This document shows positions 15,995 to 24,136 of a stretch of 64,000 nt of DNA, piece by piece. The stretch spans positions 124,001 to 188,000 of the forward strand of contig JAWKNA010000005.1 in NCBI GenBank assembly GCA_041391925.1, in the 5' to 3' direction. This DNA is from JBPOFM01 sp041391925. GTDB taxonomy: Bacteria > Bacteroidota > Bacteroidia > Flavobacteriales > Flavobacteriaceae. The notes beneath the pieces were generated by a model. That model had not been told where the DNA came from. It did no database searches and saw only the letters and a program-made list of their open reading frames with translations. Within the stretch, counting starts at the first letter, position 1; every line of letters begins with the position of its first letter. Made by a program: the position numbers and the translations under genes.

Positions 15995-16924
15995 TCAGGA
16001 GAACTTTTTTTTACGAAAGGCCGTGGGCGTCTCCTTTGAAAATTTCTTAAACGCAGCATAAAAGGCAGAAGGTGACGAAAATCCTGCCTCATAGCCTATG
16101 GCCTCCACGGTATAGTTTCCATAGGTGGCATCTGTAAGGTAGCGCTTAGAGGCCTCTACGCGATACTGGTTGATAAGGTCAGAAAAATTGCTATCACTCA
16201 AGGTATTGATGATTTGCGAAAAGTAGCCGGCACTGATGTTGAGCCGTTCAGCAATGGTGCTAAGGCTTATGCTTTCGTCCTTGTAAAGGTGTTCCACCTC
16301 AAGCAAATGGATAAAGCGTTGAAAATACGCATTGTCATTGGTAAAGCTGTTGCGCGTTTTTTGTTTGATATGCTCCAGCTTTTTCACCGTCAGTTCGGCA
16401 ATAAGTGCAAAAGCTGACAGATGGAAGGACGTAAAAAAATCAGGTCTGGAATGCTCAGAATCAATGACTCCAATTACACGGCCATCTTGCACAAGTGGGA
16501 CTGCCAGTTCGGACATGCGTTGCAAGTCGTCTAGGATATAACGCCGGTCTTTGGTAACATCGGCAATGAGTTCTACCTTGCCAGATACAGCGACCTCGCC
16601 CACAATGCCGTGTCCGGCAGGTATGGTGATGGGACTGAGAATCTTACGCTCTATCGGGTTTTTGTTTCCGTAAGCCGCCTTCTGTATCAGTTGTTCTTTT
16701 TGTTCGTCAAAGAGATAGATGACACAATCTTCTAGGTCAAGTTTTGAAATACAATTGCGCGTTACATCCCACAGTACATCCTCAACAGTAAATTTGTCAA
16801 ATAGCGACGTCGCAAAATAACTCAACACACTGATGATGCGTGTTTGATTTTTAGTAATCTGACCTAAATAGTCCTGAGGGAAAATATGGTTTAACCCCTC
16901 AATCTCAAATGTTTTTAATTCCAT
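15995..16924 (-). CDS. GAF domain AraC-family transcriptional regulator
   Basis: A 309-residue regulator. The N-terminal half (about 30-190) is a GAF sensor with FTVEDVLWDVTRNCISKLDL, GHGIVGEVAVSGK and LAVPLVQDGRVIGVIDSEHS. The C-terminal about 100 residues are an AraC-type double helix-turn-helix: LSTIAERLNISAGYFSQIIN and AIGYEAGFSSPSAFYAAFKK. It probably senses a small ligand or redox change in the cytoplasm and regulates transcription. Its targets may include the lipoprotein operon downstream, 110 bp away, but no operator was found. Confidence 0.88.
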   Translation of the reverse strand: MELKTFEIEGLNHIFPQDYLGQITKNQTRIISVLSYFATSLFDKFTVEDVLWDVTRNCISKLDLEDCVIYLFDEQKEQLIQKAAYGNKNPIERKILSPITIPAGHGIVGEVAVSGKVELIADVTKDRRYILDDLQRMSELAVPLVQDGRVIGVIDSEHSRPDFFTSFHLSAFALIAELTVKKLEHIKQKTRNSFTNDNAYFQRFIHLLEVEHLYKDESISLSTIAERLNISAGYFSQIINTLSDSNFSDLINQYRVEASKRYLTDATYGNYTVEAIGYEAGFSSPSAFYAAFKKFSKETPTAFRKKKFS

Positions 16925-17024
16925 AACGATTCATGAACACATGGGCTCAGTAGCTACACAAAGTTAAAAGCTTATGGACTCAAAAACTTGTACTAGAACG
17001 ACATTTTGGCTCGTCACCCAATGT

Positions 17025-17822
17025 TTAAAACGCAAAATCAGCGGGGTCAAAGAGGGAAGGTGTGATGCCTAAATACTTCTTGAAGGTTTTGTTGAAATTA
17101 GGCTGGTCATAGAAGTGGTATTGATACGCCAGGTCTGTCCAAGACGTTTGTGGTGCTGCAATTTTATGCTTTATGGCAGCGTCAAATTTTTGAAGCTGTC
17201 GCCACTTAACGAACGATAATCCCACTTCGTTCAAAAACAGACGCTCTGCCTGTCGCACCGATACCCCTAATTCATTGGCAATGGTTTTGATGTGGAGAGA
17301 CTGATAGTTCTTGGTGGATAAAAAAGGCTGCAAACGCATTTTATGGGTGCGTTGTTTGTATAGCTTCAGCAGGTAGTCATCCAAGATGGAGCGGTAATGG
17401 GTATCATTGTCCACTTTCTGCAAGCGCGTTTCCATCTCCTTCACAGGAAACAGGTTTAGGTCCCTCAATGGAATATCTTCATTGGTGAGGTGGTTTAAGG
17501 GAATACCAAGCAAGCCATACATCCCCGAAGGACGAAATTTTACGGTCAATGACAGAAAGTTTTGTCTGATTTTAATTCGGTATTTTGAAAATGTGCGGAA
17601 GCCACGCACGGTACTCGTTTCGGTACTGTTAGGTTGCTTCGTGGTAAGTTCAAACTTTTGATGGGGCGTCGCCAAAAAAAACTCAATTGACGTGAGAGTT
17701 CGGTGGGGCATGAGTTTCTCCAAGGTCTCATTGGGGTCGAGGCCAATGTTCCGCAAGGTGTATCGCTCGATGTATGGTAACAGCAGTGGGTGTGGCACAA
17801 AGTGTGTAACGGATGCGTTCAT
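17025..17822 (-). CDS. AraC-family transcriptional regulator
   Basis: A 265-residue regulator starting at ATG 17822. The N-terminal ligand domain includes LPHRTLTSIEFFLATP-like text and FRPSGMYGLLGIPLNHLTNE, typical of the DUF6597-type sensor that precedes an AraC helix-turn-helix. The DNA-binding part has IKTIANELGVSVRQAERLFL and LAYQYHFYDQPNFNKTFKKY, ending with GITPSLF. An in-frame extension to 17984 adds 54 residues without conserved character and is rejected. Target genes are unknown; the gene is 101 bp upstream of the GAF-AraC gene on the same strand. Confidence 0.83.
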   Translation of the reverse strand: MNASVTHFVPHPLLLPYIERYTLRNIGLDPNETLEKLMPHRTLTSIEFFLATPHQKFELTTKQPNSTETSTVRGFRTFSKYRIKIRQNFLSLTVKFRPSGMYGLLGIPLNHLTNEDIPLRDLNLFPVKEMETRLQKVDNDTHYRSILDDYLLKLYKQRTHKMRLQPFLSTKNYQSLHIKTIANELGVSVRQAERLFLNEVGLSFVKWRQLQKFDAAIKHKIAAPQTSWTDLAYQYHFYDQPNFNKTFKKYLGITPSLFDPADFAF

Positions 17823-17859
17823 AGTGGTCTCAGTTTCACCATGAGTTAAAGATAGGGAA

Positions 17860-18036
17860 TTAGAACGAGACAAGCATAGGCGTTGAAGGTGACATTTGGT
17901 TTTGTTTTTTGGATTCATTAAGCTTATAGCCATCTTCGGTTGAAGTGTCTTTGTAACTGTGTACCTGCTTGCTTCCTCTGACATGTTTGGTGCTAGAGTC
18001 GTTGCGGTCAGTGGATATGTTTTTGTCAGTTGTCAT
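17860..18036 (-). CDS. possible small hydrophilic protein
   Basis: A 58-codon frame starting at ATG 18036, rich in Ser, Thr, Lys and Asp (TDKNISTDRNDSSTKHVRG), followed 37 bp later by the AraC regulator. It overlaps the rejected upstream extension of that gene in another frame. Composition resembles small disordered flavobacterial proteins, but no family is recognised and it may be chance. Confidence 0.28.
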   Translation of the reverse strand: MTTDKNISTDRNDSSTKHVRGSKQVHSYKDTSTEDGYKLNESKKQNQMSPSTPMLVSF

Positions 18037-18282
18037 AATGTGCCAATTTCGTTCGATAGCAAGATACAAGTTATTGGAGTTTAACTTTTGTTGATATGAT
18101 TGGTATTGTGACACATAAGCAAATCAGGACTTAAATGGATGGTAGTTAATCGATAAATGGTGTACATCTCTGTTGTTCAAAGATGTAAATAAACCAATCA
18201 ACTGAATTTTGACGGGGTACATACGGAACCGTTGTAATTTTGACTACCCTCAATTTACTAGTTATGTTTAACGCTTATACCT

Positions 18283-18429
18283 ATGATTATGGAAACTACA
18301 CTACCGTATCACTTTAAAAGACGTTCCAACAATTATTTTGATTGGTTATTGAATACCATCCAGTCCGAAAAATACCACGAGGCCGAAAGCATTATTGTGA
18401 CGCTGAAGAAGTCCAGCTATCAACGTTAA
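18283..18429 (+). CDS. small protein, 48 residues
   Basis: A short frame with two possible starts, ATG at 18283 or 18289. The product contains YHFKRRSNNYFDWLL and QSEKYHEAESIIVTLKKSS, a basic and helical sequence. Its last codons (VTLKKSSY) are repeated at 20177-20200, where only a stub of the gene remains, which argues that the frame is a real gene that was duplicated together with its convergent neighbour. Function is unknown. Confidence 0.45.
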   Translation: MIMETTLPYHFKRRSNNYFDWLLNTIQSEKYHEAESIIVTLKKSSYQR

Positions 18430-18519
18430 TTTTTTTGAATGTTAGAGGGTCAGCATCCAGGTGTGCTGAAGACGCCTGAATTTTTGAAGTTCACTACGCA
18501 GGATGGGTATATATACTCT
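18397..18519. repeat. duplicated segment, copy A
   Basis: Nearly identical to 20177-20300 (copy B), with a few substitutions and two small indels. Copy A carries the 3' end of the small gene at 18283 and the last 22 codons of the helical-protein gene found complete at 20225-20617. The two copies are direct repeats flanking the TolB-like gene. Confidence 0.9.
18442..18519 (-). pseudogene. 3' fragment of a helical-protein gene
   Basis: The last 21 residues (PILRSELQKF…WMLTL) and stop codon of the gene at 20225-20617 are repeated here with a single silent change (CAC for CAT). A 2-bp insertion just upstream breaks the frame and homology ends at about 18519, so this is a truncated copy. Confidence 0.8.
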
Positions 18520-18572
18520 ACGCTATGTGGAACATAAAAGTCAGGTTGGGCTATGACTAACTTTGATATAAC

Positions 18573-18610
18573 AAAAACCACAATCCTTTTTTTTAAGTCT
18601 TGTGGTTTTT
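18573..18610 (-). terminator. bidirectional terminator
   Basis: An 11-bp stem AAAAACCACAA/TTGTGGTTTTT with a 16-nt loop, T-rich on both strands. It ends the TolB-like gene at 18640 on the minus strand. Confidence 0.7.
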
Positions 18611-18639
18611 TGTATTCCTTTAGTAAAAGGCAACTGCTA

Positions 18640-19956
18640 TTATTCTAAAATACCTTCTAATGTTTCATTGCCGCTGGTATTGGTTAGTTGTTGAAGATCA
18701 GCACCATTGGCATCGATGCTCCAGATGTTGGAGTTGTTCTGCCCGTTTTCTTGTCCGTCCCAAGCAATGCGAGTGCCATTGGCATAAAAGTGAGGGTGTA
18801 GAGGAGGCAATGATTGAGGTGAAGGATCGTCGAATATTTTCTGTGGGGACAATCCGTCAACAATGTTAACTCGATAAATACCTCTACCCGTTGTGCCTCC
18901 AGATGCGGAGAAGATAATATCTTCACCATTGGGAGACCAATCCATGCCGTAATTACTTGGACTGACACTCAAGGTCATCAAATCGGTAATCAATCCACTT
19001 TGAGGGTTAAGGGTGGAAAGCTTGGTAATTATTTCGTATCCACCTGTGAAATAAATATAGCTTTTTCTCATAAAGGCTATTTCATTAGTTGTTGGAGAAA
19101 CCGTGTACTCTCCAATCGTATTTTCAGAAGGATATAGATTTGTCAAATAATTGAGGTTTCCTGTTTCAATGTCATAGGCCACCAAATCAAAAAGACCTCC
19201 ACCGTTTACTTCATCTGAATTGGGTTGTGCTGGATTGGGTCGTAAAAAGTATAAAGTTTGGCTATCACTTGAAAATTGTGGAAGAAAATCGTCGCCTGTT
19301 CCATTGGGAATCATTATCGATTCGTTGCTATCGCAACGCTTTACATATAGGTAGTAACCCCATAATGCTATATCGCTGCCTGGTTCTTCATATTTGTTAA
19401 AGGCAATCCATTGGCCATTTGGTGAAATTGCAACACTCAATCCGCCTTCTCCTAAATATTCATCATCTGAGCCATCAAAATTGCTGACATAGAAAGAGGT
19501 TGTACCATACTGGTAAATGAGCTTGGGTTGGTCAAAGCAGCCTAAATCATCTGGAGGATCTACAAAAGCCACAATCGTGAAATCCATAGACTCTGTGGCA
19601 ATAACAGTATTGTTGGCATCAAGTACTTGGACAGTTATCTGTTCATCACCAGCAATCCGTCCATAGCAACGTATGGTATTTTCAGTTACGATAGGGTTGG
19701 GTAGCGTAGTTGTGCCATCAGAGAGCTCGCCTCTCTCTGTGGTAATTGACCACCGATAGATGAGGGTTGTGTCATCGCCTTCATAACCGTCCACTGCTGC
19801 GGTAAAGGTCGCATAATTGTTGATGGAGAGCTTGCCATCATTTAATCCAGAGGCTTCTAGGGTAACTGTAGTGTTACTGCTGCTGTCATCTTCATTTTCA
19901 CTGCACGAGAGCCCCGTGAGCAGTATGAGTACTAGTAATAGTTTCAATGTTTTCAT
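18640..19956 (-). CDS. TolB-like beta-propeller lipoprotein
   Basis: A 438-residue lipoprotein (lipobox LSC near residue 18). Residues about 30-130 look like an Ig-like or PKD sandwich (YRWSITTERGEL, QITVQVLD). From about 140 on come WD40-like (PD40) repeats: LSVAISPNGQWIAFNKY, FLPQFSSDSQTLYFLRP, YTVSPTTNEIAFM, YGMDWSPNGEDIIFSAS, HPHFYANGTRIAWDG, ending with IWSIDANGADLQQLTN. This resembles the propeller of TolB, but it is surface or periplasmic lipoprotein of unknown partner. It lies exactly between two direct copies of a 123-bp segment, so it may have been inserted there. Confidence 0.8.
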   Translation of the reverse strand: MKTLKLLLVLILLTGLSCSENEDDSSSNTTVTLEASGLNDGKLSINNYATFTAAVDGYEGDDTTLIYRWSITTERGELSDGTTTLPNPIVTENTIRCYGRIAGDEQITVQVLDANNTVIATESMDFTIVAFVDPPDDLGCFDQPKLIYQYGTTSFYVSNFDGSDDEYLGEGGLSVAISPNGQWIAFNKYEEPGSDIALWGYYLYVKRCDSNESIMIPNGTGDDFLPQFSSDSQTLYFLRPNPAQPNSDEVNGGGLFDLVAYDIETGNLNYLTNLYPSENTIGEYTVSPTTNEIAFMRKSYIYFTGGYEIITKLSTLNPQSGLITDLMTLSVSPSNYGMDWSPNGEDIIFSASGGTTGRGIYRVNIVDGLSPQKIFDDPSPQSLPPLHPHFYANGTRIAWDGQENGQNNSNIWSIDANGADLQQLTNTSGNETLEGILE

Positions 19957-19969
19957 CGGTTTGCTTTTT

Positions 19970-19989
19970 ATGAGTATTTATTTACTCAT
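19970..19989. promoter_or_regulatory. inverted repeat before the TolB-like gene
   Basis: ATGAGTA and TACTCAT are perfect 7-bp arms separated by 6 bp, 13 bp upstream of the start codon at 19956. It may be an operator or a hairpin at the ribosome entry site. Confidence 0.4.
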
Positions 19990-20176
19990 CGAGCTAACAA
20001 AAAAATGTCATCAATTTCCTATAAATTTTTATGGTTAATCAATTCAAAGTGAAGTTGTTGATGCTAAAATATATGCAGATTACCCAAAAACACGACTTTA
20101 AAAAAAAACATTGGAAGTCAATTTTAGTCCCTCAGTTATTAAATTAAATTATGAACAACTACATCCGATTATGAGA

Positions 20177-20300
20177 GTGACACTGAAGAAGTCCAGCTAT
20201 CTAAGCTAATTATTTTTTTGAATGTTAGAGGGTCAGCATCCAGGTATGCTGAAGACGCCTGAATTTTTGAAGTTCACTACGCAGGATGGGTATATACTCT
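20177..20300. repeat. duplicated segment, copy B
   Basis: Direct repeat of 18397-18519. Here the helical-protein gene is complete, but the small plus-strand gene is reduced to its last codons (VTLKKSSY-LS-stop). This is the mirror image of copy A. Confidence 0.9.
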
Positions 20301-20617
20301 CTGCCATTGCTATTGCAGCGTTCCAGGCGTTTGCAGCTGTTGTAAAGACGGGTGGTCAAGCGCTCCAAGGAGGCGAGGTGCTTGTGTTTTTTGTCTGAAA
20401 AGCGTTCCAGTTCGGCATTGGCAATCTCAGGAGCCAAGGAAGTGGATTGCTGTACAATGTCGCCAGAGACATAGATATCTGTATCTTCGGTGCCATCAGC
20501 TTTTAAATAGGATAAATCCTGATGGAGATAGGTGGAAATACTTCGCGAGAGGATAATGATTTCCATGGCCTTTTTATAAATAGGCAACTCTGATAGGTGT
20601 GAAGGGCTTGGGTACAT
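20225..20617 (-). CDS. helical protein with IYKKA motif, paralogue 1
   Basis: A 130-residue cytoplasmic protein, mostly helical: ELPIYKKAMEIIILSRSIST, then a loop, SLAPEIANAELERFSD and LERLTTRLYNSCKRLE. The start PIYKKAxEI and the later E-I-x-x-AE pattern are shared with the gene at 21225-21770, and recall the four-helix-bundle proteins encoded in 23S rRNA intervening sequences (IVS family). Function is unknown. It is divergent from the Lrp gene, 122 bp away, and its 3' end is duplicated at 18442-18519. Confidence 0.65.
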   Translation of the reverse strand: MYPSPSHLSELPIYKKAMEIIILSRSISTYLHQDLSYLKADGTEDTDIYVSGDIVQQSTSLAPEIANAELERFSDKKHKHLASLERLTTRLYNSCKRLERCNSNGREYIPILRSELQKFRRLQHTWMLTL

Positions 20618-20692
20618 GGTGTTTTTAATAGCAATGACATCAAAATTAATGAGAAGACGCCATACAATGCTTTAGATATTAAGGCAATAGTG

Positions 20693-20700
20693 TATATTTG
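20693..20700 (+). promoter_or_regulatory. candidate -7 box of the Lrp gene
   Basis: TATATTTG matches TAnnTTTG and lies 39 bp before the Lrp start codon. No clear -33 TTG. Confidence 0.4.
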
Positions 20701-20739
20701 CTTTAATAATTAAGTTTTTACATCCTAAATCCTTTAAAA

Positions 20740-21180
20740 ATGATAGATACCCTTAATTGGAAGATTTTGAAGTGTTTACAGACGAATGCACGCCAGTCCA
20801 ATGCAGAGATTGGACGGCAGGTAGGCATCAGCTCGCCCGCAGTGTCCGAACGTATCAAGAAGATGGAAGATGCCGGCATCATCCGAGGCTATCATGCACA
20901 CATTGCACCCATTGAAGCGGGCTATCAATTGAAGGCCATCATCACCCTAAGGGCCTTTATGGGCATGTTGAAACCTTTTCTTGAGAAGGTGAAAACCTAT
21001 AACGAGGTATTGAACTGCTATCGGATAACGGGCAATGAAAACATTGTGATGGAAGTGGTATTGAAAAACCAAAAGCATTTGGAATCTTTCATAGACCAAT
21101 TGATTACCTATGGTGAAACCAAAACACAGATTGTCCTATCGCATGTGGTCAGCTTTAACGATGTAAAACCGGTAAAATAG
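20740..21180 (+). CDS. Lrp/AsnC family transcriptional regulator
   Basis: A 146-residue regulator. The N-terminal AsnC helix-turn-helix is clear (LQTNARQSNAEIGRQVGISS, then VSERIKKMEDAGIIRGYHAH) and is followed by the RAM ligand-binding domain (LKAIITLRAFMG, CYRITGNENIVMEVVLKN). Lrp-type proteins form octamers that respond to amino acids. It sits between two paralogous helical-protein genes and next to the ypdA-MFS operon, which are natural candidate targets, but this is inference. Confidence 0.93.
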   Translation: MIDTLNWKILKCLQTNARQSNAEIGRQVGISSPAVSERIKKMEDAGIIRGYHAHIAPIEAGYQLKAIITLRAFMGMLKPFLEKVKTYNEVLNCYRITGNENIVMEVVLKNQKHLESFIDQLITYGETKTQIVLSHVVSFNDVKPVK

Positions 21181-21224
21181 GTTGCTGTGGCAGTGTTCAG
21201 GGTTCAATTGTCGGGTGGCAGTGG

Positions 21225-21770
21225 TCAGTAGTCTTCGTCATTGTCAAAATCGTCATCCTCATCATCGTCATCATAAAACAGATCATCATCTGAGTCGTGG
21301 CTATCACCATCCATACTCTCTGGAATGCGTCTTATGCCCTCTGGCTCAAATAGGCCCCAGTCTTCACTATCGTATTTCCAGAGCTCAAAGGTCTTTATCC
21401 ATTGGATAAAAATCAATCTCAATGCTTCGATTTCGTCATATAACAGGTCCAAATAGTCAATGTCCTTAAAGCCTTTTTCTTCAATGTAAAATGCAGTTTC
21501 AATCAGTTCGTGGGCGGCGCTCTTGATGAAAACGGCATTCTCCATTCTAAAATCATAGGGCATGTTTGGAAGTGAAGCTTCTGTGATTAACATGGGTATT
21601 TCCTGGGCATTTTCTTCCATTTCCGATAGTTTCTCGTTCATCAGCTCAAGGTCAAAGTCATCTGCCAGCGGCAGGTCGGAATCTTTTACAAAGGCGATGA
21701 TGGACTGTACAAGTTTTAGGATTTCCTTTGCTTTTTTGTAAATCGGTGTTCGGTATTCTGGGCGTTCCAT
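21225..21770 (-). CDS. helical protein with IYKKA motif, paralogue 2, acidic tail
   Basis: A 181-residue cytoplasmic protein. Its first part (TPIYKKAKEILKLVQSIIAF, later PMLITEASLP, ENAVFIKSAAHELIETAFYI) matches the helical family of the gene at 20225. The last 35 residues are almost all Asp, Glu and Ser, a low-complexity acidic tail that could bind cations or a basic partner. It is the last gene of the MFS-ypdA operon, 12 bp after ypdA, so it may help that pathway. Function unknown. Confidence 0.7.
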   Translation of the reverse strand: MERPEYRTPIYKKAKEILKLVQSIIAFVKDSDLPLADDFDLELMNEKLSEMEENAQEIPMLITEASLPNMPYDFRMENAVFIKSAAHELIETAFYIEEKGFKDIDYLDLLYDEIEALRLIFIQWIKTFELWKYDSEDWGLFEPEGIRRIPESMDGDSHDSDDDLFYDDDDEDDDFDNDEDY

Positions 21771-21782
21771 TTCGAGATTATT

Positions 21783-22760
21783 TTACGCTGTGAATTTACT
21801 GTTTTCTATGTGATTGGCAATGCGTTTTGCATGGATGCGCGAATTTTCTATAAACCATTTATGTGTCTCCATGCCACCGCAAATGACGCCTGCCAGAAAC
21901 AGGCCTTTTACATTGGTCTGCATGGTTTCGGGATGGTACTGTGGGATGCAATTATCATCCTCCGATAGTTTGATGCCTGCAGATTTCAGGAATTCAAAAT
22001 TGGGACGATAGCCTGTGAGTGCCACAACAAAATCATTGGGAATGGTTTTGGTTCCAGAAGGCGTTTTAACCATCACTTCGGTTTCTTTTATGTCGACGAT
22101 TTCCGAATTGAAATAAGCCTCAATACTGCCTTCTTCAATTCGATTGACAATGTCGGGGCGTACCCAATATTTGACGCGTTCGCCAATCTGTTTGTCTCTT
22201 ACCACCATGGTCACGTTGCCGCCTTTGCGCCAAATCTCCAAAGCCGCATCCACTGCGGAATTGCTGGCACCAACCACCACGACGTTTTGCATGGCATAGG
22301 GATGGGCTTCATTGTAATAATGGGTGACTTTGGGCAATGCTTCGCCAGGGACGTTCAATAGTTTAGGAATATCATAAAAACCAGAAGCGATGATGAGGTA
22401 TTGAGATGTGTACGTCTGTTTGTTGGATGTGATGGTGAATTGATTCCCTTCCTTTTGTATGGAGCTGACCTCTTCGTAGAGATGAATGTTCAATGCGTTG
22501 GAAGTCGCCACGCGTCTATAATATTCCAAGGCCTCATCCCGATTGGGTTTTGGGTTGTTGCTGATGAAGGGGATGCCGTCAATCTCCAATTTTTCAGAGG
22601 TAGAAAAGAACGTCATGTTTTTAGGATAATGGTATAAGGAATTGGTCAATGCACCTTTTTCAAGGACCACATAGTCCCAATTCCTTTTTTTGCATTCCAA
22701 GGCGCAGGCAATCCCAATGGGTCCTGCGCCGATAATGATGATGTGTTTCTGTTCGCTCAT
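21783..22760 (-). CDS. ypdA: YpdA-family FAD/NAD(P)-dependent disulfide reductase
   Basis: A 325-residue flavoprotein with two Rossmann motifs: GAGPIG at 11-16 for FAD and GASNSA at 164-169 for NADPH. ALTNSLYHYPKNMTFFSTSE and AGVICGGMETHKWFIENSR are hallmarks of YpdA, which reduces bacillithiol disulfide in Firmicutes and is common in Bacteroidetes. It lacks the CxxC pair of thioredoxin reductase. It lies 3 bp after the MFS gene, so the two are translationally coupled, and the link may be redox stress. Bacillithiol synthesis genes are not in this window. Confidence 0.92.
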   Translation of the reverse strand: MSEQKHIIIIGAGPIGIACALECKKRNWDYVVLEKGALTNSLYHYPKNMTFFSTSEKLEIDGIPFISNNPKPNRDEALEYYRRVATSNALNIHLYEEVSSIQKEGNQFTITSNKQTYTSQYLIIASGFYDIPKLLNVPGEALPKVTHYYNEAHPYAMQNVVVVGASNSAVDAALEIWRKGGNVTMVVRDKQIGERVKYWVRPDIVNRIEEGSIEAYFNSEIVDIKETEVMVKTPSGTKTIPNDFVVALTGYRPNFEFLKSAGIKLSEDDNCIPQYHPETMQTNVKGLFLAGVICGGMETHKWFIENSRIHAKRIANHIENSKFTA

Positions 22761-22763
22761 ACG

Positions 22764-23996
22764 TTACGTTTCCTCTTTGGAAGCAGTTATAAAATCCTTT
22801 AAGATGAACAATAAAAAGATGCCGATGGTTCCAAGGGTTGCCATTAATATCCATGTGTTGTTAAAGCCGAAGGCATCAATAAAGTGAAATCCAAGATTGT
22901 GCCCAAACACATGCGAAATGGAGAACGCAATACTGTACAACGCCATATATTCCCCTTGTCTTCCCCGTTTGGAGCGTTTCATGGAAAACGCATTGGAAAA
23001 AGGAAATACAATCATTTCACCAAACGTTACCACTACCATGCTGATGACTATCAATGCAATCCATGTATGGTATAACAATAACAGATAACTCAGAGTGGTC
23101 AAAATCAATCCGAAAATCATCAACCCCACTTTTGTATAGCCTTTATGTTCCAACCATTTGATAAGCGGCATTTCAAAAATAAAAATTAATATGCCATTGA
23201 GTGCCATCAATAAACCGATTTCAAATTCCGATAATCCAGCTCCTTCTTTATAAAAATAAGGCAATGTGGACAGAAATTGAAGAAAGACAATGCCAAAAAT
23301 CATCATCGCGACCAAAAATATCATAAACGCCTTATCGGTGTAGGCAGATTTTGGATGTTCGTTGACCTCCATATCAAGCACCTTGGAATTTTTGGGATGC
23401 AACACTTTTAGCAGTGCAAAGGCGGCAATCATACAGGTAATGCCATCCACCCAAAAGAGTCCTGCATAACTCATTCGTGTAATGATAAAACCACCAATGG
23501 CAGGGCCTGCCGAAAATCCAAGATTGATGGCAAGCCGAATGAGTGTCACACTCCGGGTTTTGTTTTCAGGTTTGCTATAGGCGCTCAATGCCACAAACAT
23601 GGCGGGACGGAACATATCCGCTACGGTCATCAATATAAAGATACCTATACAAATGCTAACGAAAGTGTCTAGAAATTGCATGCCGATAAATAGGAGTCCG
23701 CTCAACATGAGGCTAAAAACCATAACCTTGTAATAGCCCACCTTATCGGTCATTTTTCCGCCAAGCCATGACCCGACGATGGAGCCTAGGCCAAAGGCAG
23801 ACATGATCCACGCCACATCCTCCAACGAAAAGTTGAGGTTGGTGGTGAGGTACAATGAGAGAAATGGAACCACCATCGTACCGGCACGGTTGATGAGCGT
23901 GATGAGTGCAAGCCACCAGACTTCCTTGGAAAGCCCTCTGAAAGTATTGATATACCCACGGCCAAGGGTGTAGTATAAAAAGTTGAAAAGTTTCAT
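22764..23996 (-). CDS. MFS transporter
   Basis: A 410-residue integral membrane protein with 12 predicted segments. The MFS signature between segments 2 and 3 is GSWLGGKMTDKVGYYKVMV, close to the G-x-L-aD-r-xG-rk-x-x-x pattern of drug exporters. The start at ATG 23996 is preferred over the in-frame upstream 24047 start, since MKLFNFLYYTLGRGYINTF gives a natural N-terminus. A short frame ends with TGA overlapping this ATG (see the leader feature). It heads an operon with ypdA and the acidic helical protein. The substrate cannot be read from the sequence. Confidence 0.9.
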   Translation of the reverse strand: MKLFNFLYYTLGRGYINTFRGLSKEVWWLALITLINRAGTMVVPFLSLYLTTNLNFSLEDVAWIMSAFGLGSIVGSWLGGKMTDKVGYYKVMVFSLMLSGLLFIGMQFLDTFVSICIGIFILMTVADMFRPAMFVALSAYSKPENKTRSVTLIRLAINLGFSAGPAIGGFIITRMSYAGLFWVDGITCMIAAFALLKVLHPKNSKVLDMEVNEHPKSAYTDKAFMIFLVAMMIFGIVFLQFLSTLPYFYKEGAGLSEFEIGLLMALNGILIFIFEMPLIKWLEHKGYTKVGLMIFGLILTTLSYLLLLYHTWIALIVISMVVVTFGEMIVFPFSNAFSMKRSKRGRQGEYMALYSIAFSISHVFGHNLGFHFIDAFGFNNTWILMATLGTIGIFLLFILKDFITASKEET

Positions 23997-24085
23997 CTGT
24001 CGTTGTTTAATGTTATTGAATGGACAGATGGAACATTCAAAGGCCAATTGGCCTTTCTGAGTACTGATAGTTGTGAATGTTTCAT
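23993..24085 (-). CDS. possible leader peptide of the MFS-ypdA operon
   Basis: A 30-codon frame starting ATG 24085 (MKHSQLSVLRKANW…) whose stop codon overlaps the MFS start codon as ATGA. It spans the palindrome at 24039-24056 and begins soon after the hairpin at 24109-24136. Such an overlap allows translational coupling. No family is known for so short a peptide. Confidence 0.3.
   Translation of the reverse strand: MKHSQLSVLRKANWPLNVPSVHSITLNNDR
24039..24056. repeat. 18-bp perfect palindrome in the MFS leader
   Basis: AAAGGCCAA followed by TTGGCCTTT, centred about 50 bp before the MFS start. It could be an operator for a dimeric regulator or an RNA hairpin. Confidence 0.75.
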
Positions 24086-24108
24086 TTTGATTGATTGGTA
24101 TAAAATTA

Positions 24109-24136
24109 AAAAGTCCGACGTTATCGCCGGACTTTT
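24109..24136 (-). terminator. terminator-like hairpin in the MFS leader
   Basis: A 9-bp stem AAAAGTCCG/CGGACTTTT with a 10-nt loop. On the minus strand it is followed by TTTAATTTTA. The two flanking genes diverge, so it does not end a known gene; it sits in the long leader of the MFS operon. The string AAGTCCGACG occurs again at 24181-24190. Confidence 0.6.

Larger units (their letters stand above)
18037..18639. other. spacer with small gene and duplicated fragment
   Basis: About 600 bp between the AraC genes and the TolB-like gene. It holds the small gene at 18283-18429, the copy A segment at 18397-18519, and a bidirectional terminator at 18573-18610. The rest shows nothing recognisable. 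Confidence 0.6.
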
